This document shows, one piece after another, positions 1-6,369 of a stretch of 15,700 nucleotides of DNA. This DNA is from Atopobiaceae bacterium (GTDB taxonomy: Bacteria > Actinomycetota > Coriobacteriia > Coriobacteriales > Atopobiaceae). Numbering within the stretch: the stretch's first letter is position 1; each line of letters opens with the position of its first letter. Position numbers and translations under genes: made by a program. Location: positions 1 through 15,700 of the forward strand of contig JAFUBJ010000585.1 in assembly GCA_017460265.1 (NCBI GenBank), in the 5' to 3' direction. The notes beneath the pieces were generated by a model, which saw nothing but the letters and a program-made list of their open reading frames with translations, did not search any database and was not told the origin of the DNA.

Positions 1-1302
1 ATAGGGCACATCGCCCTCGGGGTCAATCGCTAAGGGATTGTCGCTCTTTGGCATGAAGCGGCCGGAGGTATCGTGCACATCTTCAATCTCCGTGTAGTGC
101 ACCTCAGCGTTCGTCTGGAGCAGGCGCGCCACCACAGCTTCGCTTGCGAGGTCGGGCTGGATGGAGTCGTTCTTGGCGTTGGTGAACCAGGTTGGGGTCT
201 TTGCGAGCTCAACGATCTCGTCATCAGACAGATACTGGCTGTAGTACGCCTCCGAGATGGGGAAGCCCGCCGCAAAGTAGCCAGGGTGGGCAATCATCTC
301 TGCGACGCTCATGTAGCCTCCCGCCGAGCAGCCTCCAATGAGGATCTTGGCGGGATCGATGGACGAGTTGGCCTGTGCGAACGCGTCGATGAGCTCGAAG
401 AGGCTATCAAGGTAGATGGATGAGCTGGCTCCATACATCTGCACGTCGCCGTTCATGTCACCTTCGCTGCCCGTGCACCAGTTGGTACCCGCGGGAGCCT
501 GAGGAACGAGCACGTACGCGCCACCGATAGTCTTCTGGAAGTCCTCACCGCTGAGCGCCGTCACCTCGGCACCGCCCACCACGGCAATCTGTGGGTCAGT
601 GCCGCACTCGCCGCCGCCGTGCAGCCAGATCACCAGCTTGTCGCAGGTCGCATCCTCGGGTGTGAAGAACGCGTAATGGAACTCGGTGCCATCGGCACTC
701 GTGAAGGTGGGCGTGAAGTCCCAACCCTCCACTGCCGGGCAGACTTTTCCAGCCCCAGACACGTCAAGGTTTCCGCTCGCGTCGAGGGAAGTCACGGAGC
801 CATCGGGCGACGTGAGAGTCGCGCCCTCGGCAAGCGCCACCGTAAGGGTGTAGGGGTCTTCCCAATGGGTGGCGGAGTCGGTCATGCTGTAGATGGTCGC
901 GCCACCCTCGGCAGGCGTGATGTCCATGCAGATGGTCACGAAGCTTGACGCCTCTTCCACCTTGTTGCCTGCCTCGTCAGAGACGTAGGCGTCCAGGATG
1001 GTGCGCTGCGTCGTTACGGGCCCTATCTCAAACGTCTCAAAGTCGATGAATGCGTCCTTCTCCTCGGTGACGACGAAGCACGATGCATCAACGGAGTCAG
1101 GCTCGATGGCGTGGTCGAGCTCGACGATGGTGCGCGAGACGCTCACGCCCCAGTCGTCTGGCTGCAGGTAGGCCTTCTGGGACCCCGTTGCGGAGATTTC
1201 CGGCACCGCGCTGCTTGCAGCGGAGTTACCGCACCCTGCCAGAAACGCCATGGATGAGACCACGCCTGCGCCAAGGACAAACGACCTGCGATTCATCTTC
1301 AT
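1..1302 (-). CDS. Secreted lipoprotein alpha/beta hydrolase (esterase-like), C-terminus outside the window
   Basis: The open minus-strand frame runs 434 codons without a stop and leaves the window at its left edge. The N-terminus (MKMNRRSFVLG) has a twin-arginine-like pair followed by a hydrophobic stretch and a lipobox Leu-Ala-Gly-Cys with Cys24, so the protein is probably exported and lipid-anchored. After about 190 residues of a beta-rich N-terminal region come LVIWLHGGGE (oxyanion strand) and a nucleophile elbow Gly-Cys-Ser-Ala-Gly-Gly with Ser326, then WFTNAKNDSIQP, which probably supplies the acid, and a His in EDVHDTSG. This layout fits the PHB-depolymerase/prolyl-oligopeptidase-like esterases; the substrate cannot be told. 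The start could also be the ATG at 1296, which has better spacing from GGGG. It diverges from the RpiR regulator and shares its control region, so co-regulation is likely. Confidence 0.85.
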   Translation of the reverse strand, partial: MKMNRRSFVLGAGVVSSMAFLAGCGNSAASSAVPEISATGSQKAYLQPDDWGVSVSRTIVELDHAIEPDSVDASCFVVTEEKDAFIDFETFEIGPVTTQRTILDAYVSDEAGNKVEEASSFVTICMDITPAEGGATIYSMTDSATHWEDPYTLTVALAEGATLTSPDGSVTSLDASGNLDVSGAGKVCPAVEGWDFTPTFTSADGTEFHYAFFTPEDATCDKLVIWLHGGGECGTDPQIAVVGGAEVTALSGEDFQKTIGGAYVLVPQAPAGTNWCTGSEGDMNGDVQMYGASSSIYLDSLFELIDAFAQANSSIDPAKILIGGCSAGGYMSVAEMIAHPGYFAAGFPISEAYYSQYLSDDEIVELAKTPTWFTNAKNDSIQPDLASEAVVARLLQTNAEVHYTEIEDVHDTSGRFMPKSDNPLAIDPEGDVPY

Positions 1303-1342
1303 ATCCCCGTTCCGCCTCTCCTCTAGATTGTGGGACCTTCTT

Positions 1343-1371
1343 TTGTCGACTGTCTTGAATAGTTTCGACAA
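1343..1371. promoter_or_regulatory. Inverted repeat, candidate RpiR operator
   Basis: Perfect 7-bp arms TTGTCGA (1343-1349) and TCGACAA (1365-1371) are separated by 15 nt, 22 bp centre to centre, which is two helical turns. The repeat covers the predicted start of the hydrolase transcript, a typical repressor position. Assignment to the adjacent RpiR protein is inference. Confidence 0.5.
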
Positions 1372-1414
1372 TGGCAATATATGATAAATGACTGTTTGAG
1401 TCAATTACTATTCA
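1356..1414. repeat. Second inverted repeat TGAATAGT / ACTATTCA in the divergent control region
   Basis: TGAATAGT (1356-1363) is matched perfectly by ACTATTCA (1407-1414), with 43 nt between. The left arm lies inside the spacer of the 1343-1371 repeat and the right arm lies just upstream of the regulator's -35 box. It could be a pair of half-sites brought together by looping, or chance in AT-rich DNA. Confidence 0.35.
1376..1404 (-). promoter_or_regulatory. Promoter of the lipoprotein hydrolase gene
   Basis: On the minus strand a -35 box TTGACT (1404-1399) is followed after exactly 17 nt by a -10 box TATATT (1381-1376). Transcription would start near 1369, inside the inverted repeat at 1343-1371. 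Confidence 0.65.
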
Positions 1415-1421
1415 GAAGATT

Positions 1422-1450
1422 TTGACTAATTGCTTCGTTTTTGGTTTAAT
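1422..1450 (+). promoter_or_regulatory. Promoter of the MurR/RpiR regulator gene
   Basis: A -35 box TTGACT (1422-1427) and a -10 box TTTAAT (1445-1450) have a 17-nt spacer. The start would be near 1457, giving a leader of about 24 nt that contains the ribosome site AAGGAGG at 1470-1476. Confidence 0.65.
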
Positions 1451-1480
1451 CAGTCATAACACGCAGCAGAAGGAGGCCCC

Positions 1481-2242
1481 ATGAACGTACTTGACACCAT
1501 CGATCTCACGAAAGACCAGTTCACCAGGGCGGACTGGGCCGTCTACAACGTCATGTCGGCCGATTGGGTGCGCGTCTTTCGCAACTCCTCAAACGCGCTC
1601 GCCAAGGAGTACGGCCTCTCGCAGGCCTCAGTCGTGAGGTTCTGCAAGCGGCTCGGCTTTGAGGGATATACCGACTTTAGGCTCGCGCTGTACAACGCCA
1701 TCCAGAGCGAGCAAGAGACCGAGGAGGCCGAGACCAAGGCAGACTGCCTCAAGCGTCTGATAGACCTCATCTCTGCCTCCGACGAAGACGGAGCCTATGA
1801 TTCCTTCGTGCAGAAGCTCGTCGACGCCGGGATGGTGTGCACGATGGGCGTCCACCGCAGCGCACTTCCCGCGCAGCTCCTGATGCTGGAGATGCGACTC
1901 CATGACAGGGCGTCGTTCTTCCTCCCTCAGGACCAGCAGGGCGCCTTTGGCGCGGGCTTCTCGCGTAACGGGCTGGTCGTGTTGTTCTCAGAGGCGGGCG
2001 ACTCCTCAAGAGATGGAGTGGAGCAGATCGCCAGCTTCCCGAAGGAGCTCAGGCCCACGATGGCGCTCGTCTGCATGGACGCCAAGCACCCCCTGCGCAA
2101 GTACTTTGACGAAGTCATCGTCTTGCCCAGCAGCAGCAACCAGCAGATGCCCGCACGCGTCGATCCATCGACGGTGTTCAGCTTCTTTGTCGACCTCGTA
2201 TCGTCGCACGTCGCGGCGCACATAGGCAGCACGAGAAAGTAG
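1481..2242 (+). CDS. MurR/RpiR-family transcriptional regulator
   Basis: The 253-aa protein has the two-domain layout and length of the MurR/RpiR family. An N-terminal helix-turn-helix includes NALAKEYGLSQASVVRFCKR and then LGFEGYTDFRLAL (roughly residues 35-75), the recognisable RpiR signature. A SIS-type sugar-phosphate-binding domain follows from about residue 105 (VCTMGVHRSALPAQLL; LVVLFSEAGDSSRDG; MALVCMDAKHPL). SIS domains usually bind phosphosugars. AAGGAGG lies 4 nt before the ATG, which fixes the start. It is transcribed away from the lipoprotein hydrolase and ends about 50 nt before the Nif3-like gene, so the two plus-strand genes are probably one transcript. Its ligand is unknown; control of the neighbouring hydrolase is inferred from the arrangement. 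Confidence 0.88.
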   Translation: MNVLDTIDLTKDQFTRADWAVYNVMSADWVRVFRNSSNALAKEYGLSQASVVRFCKRLGFEGYTDFRLALYNAIQSEQETEEAETKADCLKRLIDLISASDEDGAYDSFVQKLVDAGMVCTMGVHRSALPAQLLMLEMRLHDRASFFLPQDQQGAFGAGFSRNGLVVLFSEAGDSSRDGVEQIASFPKELRPTMALVCMDAKHPLRKYFDEVIVLPSSSNQQMPARVDPSTVFSFFVDLVSSHVAAHIGSTRK

Positions 2243-2293
2243 AAAACCCCTATCCTATCCGCCTCTCGTCAACCCGTGAAAGGACCTTCACAT

Positions 2294-3199
2294 ATGCTCA
2301 TCAGCCAAGCCATAGCTAATATCAAGAGCTTCTGCCTCGGCGTCGCCGCCGGTAAGCCCATTGATGGCGCCACGACGCGCGATCAAATCCTTTGGGGTGA
2401 TTCTGAGCAAGAGCTCACCGGCGTGGTCACCTGCATCTGGGCAAGCGCGGACGTCATCCGCGAGGCGGCGGTACGAGGCGCCAACCTTATCGTGAGCCAC
2501 GAAGCGCTCTTCTGGAACCACGGCGATCACACGGACTGGCTCGAGAAGCAGGGCAACGAGACGTTTCTGGCCAAGCGCGCACTGCTTGAAGAGCACGGCA
2601 TCTGCGTGTGGCGCTTCCACGACTTCATCCATTCCGGCGTGCCCGTGCGCCTCTTTGACGGGTGGGCCGTGCAAGGCCTGGCCGAGGTTGAAGCAACCGA
2701 GGGCTGGACCGACGGCATCTTTGCCCCGCTCGCGGCAAAGCTCGGCTATACGCCCCTGCCTGAAATGGGCCCCGGCATTCTCTTCTGTGGCTGCGAGGTT
2801 GATGGCATCACCGCACACGAGCTCGCGCAAGAGTTGGTGGAGAAGCTCGGCCTTACTGGCACGAGAATCGAGGGAGATCCCACCACCGTGGTGCACCGCG
2901 CCGCTGTCGCCATGCACCTTTTGGGGTATGTGGACAACCAGGTGATCAGTCTGGCCGCACGGCACAACATTGACTGCCTGCTCTGCATGGACCGTACCGA
3001 CTACACAGCAGCCCAGTGGGTACGCGACTCCTGCCAACTAGGACGCAAGCGTGCCATCATCGACGTGGGTCACTTCAACATCGAGGAGCCCGGCATGGAA
3101 GCGTGTGCTGGCTGGCTAAGTGAGGCGATTGGCGACGCGAACATGCCGGTCAGCTTCGTCTCCGCTGGTGACCCCTTCACCTACGTGCAGCGCGGGTAA
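2294..3199 (+). CDS. Nif3-like dinuclear metal centre protein
   Basis: The 301-aa product matches the NIF3/DUF34 family in length and motif order. An N-terminal DQILWGDSEQELTGVV segment is followed by NLIVSHEALFWNHGD (about residues 70-85), the family metal-binding stretch, then VWRFHDFIHSG with His residues. The C-terminal IIDVGHFNIEEPG carries the closing His/Glu metal ligands. Family members form hexamers holding two metal ions per subunit; a few are linked to GTP cyclohydrolase-like or metal-insertion roles, but the reaction is generally unknown. The ATG at 2294 is preferred over GTG 2276 because AAAGGA sits 9 nt before it. Unlike many family members it is not beside a tRNA methyltransferase gene or a zinc-ribbon gene here, but behind an RpiR regulator. 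Confidence 0.85.
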   Translation: MLISQAIANIKSFCLGVAAGKPIDGATTRDQILWGDSEQELTGVVTCIWASADVIREAAVRGANLIVSHEALFWNHGDHTDWLEKQGNETFLAKRALLEEHGICVWRFHDFIHSGVPVRLFDGWAVQGLAEVEATEGWTDGIFAPLAAKLGYTPLPEMGPGILFCGCEVDGITAHELAQELVEKLGLTGTRIEGDPTTVVHRAAVAMHLLGYVDNQVISLAARHNIDCLLCMDRTDYTAAQWVRDSCQLGRKRAIIDVGHFNIEEPGMEACAGWLSEAIGDANMPVSFVSAGDPFTYVQRG

Positions 3200-3506
3200 G
3201 CGTAAGCGTTTTTCGTTTCGAGCCAGCATAATCGAAGGCATCGGCCCTTCCAAGCATGACATATCTGAGATACAGGAGCGTATTGGCACCATTGAAGTCC
3301 TAGGTGCAGGAAGCGACCAATGCCAATCGAGGGCGTTCTTCATTCCTGATTGCTCGCCCCGTCGATTTGGCAAGCAGCCTAGATTGTCTGGGTGACTGTC
3401 TGATGCAATTCCTCGCAATTGCGTTGGATTTGGCAGCCAAAGGGCACGCCCTCTTTCCAGCTCGGCAAAGAGGGGCGTGTCCCTTGGCTGCCGCCGTTTA
3501 CCCTGG
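3200..3506. other. Intergenic region between convergent genes
   Basis: This stretch of about 300 nt separates the Nif3-like gene from the convergent LamG-like gene. I see no convincing coding frame in it. It holds one large hairpin at 3432-3492, listed separately. Confidence 0.6.
3432..3492. terminator. Long imperfect hairpin between convergent genes
   Basis: The segment 3432-3456 (beginning GGCAGCCAA, ending CTCTTT) pairs with 3467-3492 (AAAGAGG to GGCTGCC) over about 24 base pairs with two one-base bulges and a 10-nt loop. There is no clear T-run on either side. It sits 14 nt past the stop of the LamG-like gene, so it most likely ends or protects that minus-strand mRNA and may serve both strands. 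Confidence 0.5.
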
Positions 3507-4130
3507 CTAGTCCGCGCAGGTCACCCGCAGGTTGCGGAAGAGCCCGTCGGTACCGTTGTCCACGTAGAGGCCCACGCCGCCGCGCGCGCCGGCGCCGGCG
3601 AACATCTCGGGCACCACCAGGGCAGGCGTCTCCATGTCGTCCACGTAGAACTTGGCGCTGGCACCGCAGATCTCGGCCTTGAGATGAATCCACTCGTCCA
3701 TCTCGATGTCGGCCTTGGCCTCGTAGTCGGCGATGCCCCGCTCGCGGAAGTACGCGAAGGTGTAGCCGGGGTATGAGAAGTACTGCATGGTGTGGATGCG
3801 GCGCTGCGGCTCGGTGCAGCTGCGGCCGTTGCGCGGACGCACGTAGAAGCCCTCGAAGCGGTCGTCGTCCTCGCTCGCGCGGAAGACGAAGCCGATGAAG
3901 CCGCGGCAGTCGACGTCGGCCCAGTGCATGAGGCGCGCGCTGACGTCGACCTCGATGGTGCCGTCGTGGAAGTCGCTCCCCGCGAGGCGCGCGTAGGTGG
4001 CCACATCGGGCTCCATGTTGTCCTCGGGCTTGATCACGCGCAGCACGGTCGCGCCGTCCGAGGCGGAAAGCCCCGCGTCGACGCCCACGGGCACGAAAGC
4101 CTGGTCCTGGAAAAAGATACTGTTGGTCAT
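3507..4130 (-). CDS. LamG/concanavalin-like jelly-roll protein
   Basis: The 207-aa protein has no signal peptide and no membrane segment. Its sequence is a chain of beta strands typical of the concanavalin-like fold: FHDGTIEVDVSARL, RGFIGFVFRASEDDDRFEGFYVRPRN, then WIHLKAEICGASAKFYVDD and a closing GGVGLYVDNGTDGLFRNLRV. The last two segments are the classic 'added value of Kd, shadow and ending' strands of LamG/DUF1080-type sugar-binding or glycoside-processing domains. The whole protein is one such domain, so it may bind or process a carbohydrate in the cytoplasm; no catalytic residues can be assigned. A GGAG lies 9 nt before the ATG. It is convergent with the Nif3-like gene and separately controlled (operator 4172-4202). 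Confidence 0.6.
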   Translation of the reverse strand: MTNSIFFQDQAFVPVGVDAGLSASDGATVLRVIKPEDNMEPDVATYARLAGSDFHDGTIEVDVSARLMHWADVDCRGFIGFVFRASEDDDRFEGFYVRPRNGRSCTEPQRRIHTMQYFSYPGYTFAYFRERGIADYEAKADIEMDEWIHLKAEICGASAKFYVDDMETPALVVPEMFAGAGARGGVGLYVDNGTDGLFRNLRVTCAD

Positions 4131-4165
4131 GCCGTTCTTCTCCCTTCATGCTGTCCGTCAAGGTA

Positions 4166-4202
4166 ATCATATGTGAGATGTGCGCCTAGATGCCATCTCA
4201 CA
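4166..4202 (-). promoter_or_regulatory. Operator-type inverted repeat and -10 box of the LamG-like gene
   Basis: Perfect 9-bp arms TGTGAGATG (4172-4180) and CATCTCACA (4194-4202) flank 13 nt, again 22 bp centre to centre. Immediately downstream on the minus strand lies TATGAT (4171-4166), a good -10 box; no clear -35 box is visible. A protein on the repeat would cover the -35 region, so repression or activator replacement of the -35 are both possible. Confidence 0.5.
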
Positions 4203-4221
4203 AATTGCATCGTCGATAGCT

Positions 4222-4836
4222 TTATTGAATCAGCGAATGCCACCTGTCCACCCAGCGCTGATCGCCAAAGTCCTCCTGCCCATACGCCTGCCGTGCCGCG
4301 CCGAGGAAGGCCGTGACTGCCCAGCCACGGTCATCTGCCCTATGGTAGGCACCGTACCAGGCGCGTGCCCTCCCCTGCCAGGTAAGCACCTTGTGGAAGG
4401 GGTCGGGCATGCTGTACATGCTCGGCACGAGCGCGTAGCCATAGCCGGCGTCCACCAGCGCATACGCCTCCGACGAGTTCGCGCACCGCGTCGTGTGTCC
4501 CTCGTCGGTCGCGGGTAGCGACGCCTGGGCGGCCACGCCGCGACGGCGTGCGCCCGGAGAGAGACTCACCACCTGCGGGAGGCCAGCCACGTCCTCGGGC
4601 CCGACGGAGTCCCTCTGTGCGAGCGGGGAGTCGTTGCGCACGACGCAGACCAGGCCGCTATGAATTCTGACATTCACGGCCACCTTCCCCTTCGATGCCT
4701 CCCCGACGCCCTCGCCCTGCAGGACACGGGCGGGTTCTAGGGCAAGATCGTGGTGACGCTCGAGTGACTGCGGCAACACCGGCACCCAGGTGCCGACTGC
4801 ACAGTGACGGCGACGACGTCCCCAAGGAGGTGACAT
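4222..4836 (-). pseudogene. LysR-family regulator remnant (effector domain C-terminal part only)
   Basis: The minus-strand frame ends at a TAA (4222-4224) and reads like the second half of a LysR substrate-binding domain: GLVCVVRNDSPLAQRDSVG, then DVAGLPQVV, SSEAYALVDAGYGYALVPSM and AVTAFLGAARQAYG. The recognisable part begins at about 4770. No helix-turn-helix and no first half of the effector domain lie upstream in any frame, where the peptide precursor starts instead. A complete LysR protein is about 300 aa, so about half is missing. I infer a gene truncated when the adjacent peptide cassette arrived or by a deletion. It might still be translated, but it could not bind DNA. Confidence 0.6.
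4781..4794. promoter_or_regulatory. Short palindrome in the leader of the precursor gene
   Basis: GGCAC-CCAG-GTGCC is a perfect 5-bp stem (or 6-bp with a 2-nt centre) 45 nt before the precursor start. It could be an operator or an mRNA hairpin. No convincing -35/-10 pair is visible in this GC-rich leader. Confidence 0.3.
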
Positions 4837-4838
4837 CC

Positions 4839-4976
4839 ATGGCAGAGCTCGAGAACGTCACCGCCTGTGGCACCCCGGACCCGGCGCCCGCGTGCAGGAC
4901 GCCCGACCCCGCCCCGGCATGCGGCACTCCCGACCCGGAGCCCGCGCCAGCGTGCGGCACTCCCGACCCCGAGTAG
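4839..4976 (+). CDS. ACGX-repeat RiPP precursor peptide
   Basis: The 45-aa peptide starts at an ATG placed 8 nt after a perfect AAGGAGG (4824-4830), which excludes the longer in-frame reading from 4695. Only eight residues (MAELENVT) precede four tandem units ACGTPDPAP, ACRTPDPAP, ACGTPDPEPAP and ACGTPDPE, giving Cys10, Cys19, Cys28 and Cys39. All residues after the short head belong to repeats; the second unit has Arg for Gly and the third an extra Glu-Pro. The radical SAM/SPASM gene begins 67 nt downstream. From memory, annotation databases describe an 'ACGX' class of Cys-rich repeat peptides paired with such an enzyme, chemistry unknown. I infer that each Cys or its neighbour is modified. 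No leader cleavage protease or exporter is encoded in this window. Confidence 0.85.
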   Translation: MAELENVTACGTPDPAPACRTPDPAPACGTPDPEPAPACGTPDPE

Positions 4977-4984
4977 GGTCGCCT

Positions 4985-5011
4985 GGCCCGGTTGCCCTGC
5001 GCCACCGGGCT
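4985..5011 (+). terminator. Attenuator-like hairpin between precursor and maturase
   Basis: GCCCGGT (4986-4992) pairs perfectly with ACCGGGC (5004-5010), extended by a G-T pair, with an 11-nt loop and the weak T-rich tail CTCTTTG. The tail is too poor for full termination. In RiPP operons such a structure commonly lets the precursor outnumber its enzyme; here that role is inferred from position. Confidence 0.5.
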
Positions 5012-5043
5012 CTTTGAGAATACGCGACGAGAGGACCCGCCCC

Positions 5044-6093
5044 ATGGCGCCGCACTTCCCCTTCCAGTGGCACGTCACCGACACCTGTGACCAGCGGTGC
5101 AAGCACTGCTACATCTTCGCCGAGGGAGCCCCTCCCGTCGTGACCATACCCCTCGAGACGTGCAAGCGCGTGGTCGACCAGATGCAGGAGCTCTGCGCGC
5201 GCATCGGCCGAGAGCCCTACGTCTACCTCACCGGCGGCAACCCCATCCTTCATCCTGACTTCTGGCGCATCATGGAGCTGCTGCACGAGCGCGGCATCCG
5301 CATCGCGATCATGGGCAATCCCTTCCGCCTCACGCCCGAGGTCTGCGCGCGCATGCGTGATTTGGGCTGCGTGAAGTACCAGGTGTCGCTCGACGGCCTG
5401 CGCGAGACCCACGACGCGTTCCGCAAGCCAGGGTCCTTCGACGCGACGCTCGCGGCCATCCCCGTCATCCGCGGGACCGGCATGTGGGCCAACGTGATGA
5501 CCACCGTCTCGTCGAAGAACGCCTCCGAAGTCCCCGAGCTCATCGCACTCATGGCAGAGCTTGACGTGGACGTCTACGCCTTTGGGCGCTACTGCCCCAC
5601 GAGCGGCCAGCGCGCCGAGGAATTCCATATGGAGCCGCTGGAGTATCGCGCGCTGCTCGTGGAGTGCCAGAGCCGCATGCGTGCCCAGAGGGAGCGCGGC
5701 GCCCGCACCCTCTACTACCCCAAGGACCACCTCTGGAAGCTGCTCGAGTGGGAGCAGGGGGCTTTCGTGCCTCCCGCGGGCGGCGACCCGCACGCCGTCC
5801 ACGACGGCTGCCACCTGGGGCGCGGGTACCTCACCATCCTGCCCACGGGCGCGGTGTATGCCTGTCGCCGCATGGCGTCGCCCGCAGGCGACGTATCACG
5901 CGAGACGCTCTCGGACATCTACTTCGGCGAGCGGCTCGCAGCCTATCGTGACATCACACGCTTCGAGAAGTGCACGAGTTGCCCGCTGCATGGCTGGTGC
6001 CGGGGATGCCCCGCCGTGGCCTTTGGCTACTCTGGCGACCGACACGCGCCCGACCCCCAATGCTGGTACAACCCAAACGAGCGGCGGCAATAA
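5044..6093 (+). CDS. Radical SAM/SPASM peptide maturase, ACGX system
   Basis: The 349-aa protein carries the canonical CX3CX2C [4Fe-4S]/SAM motif CDQRCKHCY at Cys15, Cys19 and Cys22, then YLTGGNPILHPDFW (the GGE-like SAM-binding strand, here Gly-Gly-Asn) and YQVSLDGLRETHDAFR, typical of peptide-modifying family members. The C-terminal SPASM domain begins with CX12GX4C (Cys256, Cys274) and continues with Cys310, 313, 319, 322 and Cys340, enough for auxiliary iron-sulfur clusters. No N-terminal peptide-recognition (RRE) domain is present. The ATG at 5044 is chosen because GAGAGGA precedes it and because the upstream frame overlaps the precursor. It very probably modifies the repeat peptide encoded just upstream; whether it forms thioethers, epimers or other crosslinks cannot be read from the sequence. 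Confidence 0.88.
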   Translation: MAPHFPFQWHVTDTCDQRCKHCYIFAEGAPPVVTIPLETCKRVVDQMQELCARIGREPYVYLTGGNPILHPDFWRIMELLHERGIRIAIMGNPFRLTPEVCARMRDLGCVKYQVSLDGLRETHDAFRKPGSFDATLAAIPVIRGTGMWANVMTTVSSKNASEVPELIALMAELDVDVYAFGRYCPTSGQRAEEFHMEPLEYRALLVECQSRMRAQRERGARTLYYPKDHLWKLLEWEQGAFVPPAGGDPHAVHDGCHLGRGYLTILPTGAVYACRRMASPAGDVSRETLSDIYFGERLAAYRDITRFEKCTSCPLHGWCRGCPAVAFGYSGDRHAPDPQCWYNPNERRQ

Positions 6094-6181
6094 TCCGAGG
6101 GCGACGCACAGTCAAGGGGCCAGGTCCCAGGGAGGACCGCCCACACCGTTCGCCGATTCGTTGACCGGTCCAGACGGCCTC

Positions 6182-6232
6182 GTGCACTGCCCTTTGACCT
6201 CGTGGACTACCCTCCGTGCACTTTCGTGGACA
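6182..6232. repeat. Four short GTG(C/G)AC repeats
   Basis: GTGCACT (6182), GTGGACT (6202), GTGCACT (6216) and GTGGACA (6226) alternate in the 3' flank of the maturase gene, each preceded by C. Spacing is irregular (20, 14, 10 nt). They may be half-sites or a decayed mobile-element end; no function is clear. Confidence 0.3.
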
Positions 6233-6264
6233 GCAAACAAAAACGGCAGCTCAGAGGCCGCCGT
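6232..6264 (-). terminator. Intrinsic terminator behind the riboswitch
   Basis: On the minus strand ACGGCGGC (6264-6257) pairs with GCTGCCGT (6250-6243) around a 6-nt loop and is followed by TTTTTGTTTG. The same stem reads on the plus strand downstream of the maturase gene, without a T-run, and could help end that transcript too. Confidence 0.7.
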
Positions 6265-6274
6265 CATTACATTT

Positions 6275-6363
6275 ATGGGTCATAGTCATTACCCAGATCA
6301 GGTTCTAGGGTCGTGGAATTGGGTTCCACCTCTCAGCCGGGCCAAATCCCCAGCTTCCCGTGT
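6275..6363 (-). promoter_or_regulatory. TPP riboswitch (THI-element-like), orphan
   Basis: On the minus strand the element reads CACGGGAAGC, then a stem GCTGGG/CCCGGC ending in the diagnostic GGCTGAGAGG (CTGAGA at 6336-6331), a variable helix TGGAA/TTCCA, and ACCCTAGAACCTGATC followed by TGGGTAAT (GAACCTGATC at 6305-6296). These are the hallmarks of the thiamine-pyrophosphate aptamer. The 3' closing segment normally near GCGTAGGGA is instead ATGACCCAT, so the aptamer is divergent there and may have weakened binding. A promoter precedes it and a terminator follows it. No minus-strand thiamine gene lies downstream; the next sequence is the antisense of the radical SAM gene. Confidence 0.75.
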
Positions 6364-6369
6364 GTGTCC

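Noticed and set aside
1386..1455. Repeated TGACT/AGTCA half-sites as possible operators
   Set aside because: Two of them are parts of the two predicted -35 boxes (TTGACT on each strand); promoter function explains them without a separate regulator.
4695..4838. In-frame 48-residue N-terminal extension of the precursor as a leader peptide
   Set aside because: A perfect AAGGAGG lies 8 nt before the ATG at 4839, the upstream start has no ribosome site, and the extension overlaps the LysR remnant on the other strand with an arginine/proline-rich shadow composition.
4867..4973. Precursor repeats as a CRISPR array or simple DNA tandem repeat
   Set aside because: Units are 24-33 nt without unique spacers, lie in one reading frame, and vary synonymously; they are coding repeats.
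4867..5043. 59-residue upstream extension of the radical SAM protein
   Set aside because: It overlaps the precursor in another frame and is an Arg/Pro-rich shadow; the CX3CX2C motif lies at the usual distance from the ATG at 5044.
4858..5814. Long minus-strand frame of 318 codons across the peptide cassette
   Set aside because: It is the antisense of the precursor and maturase, with low-complexity Ala/Gly/Arg composition and no recognisable domain.
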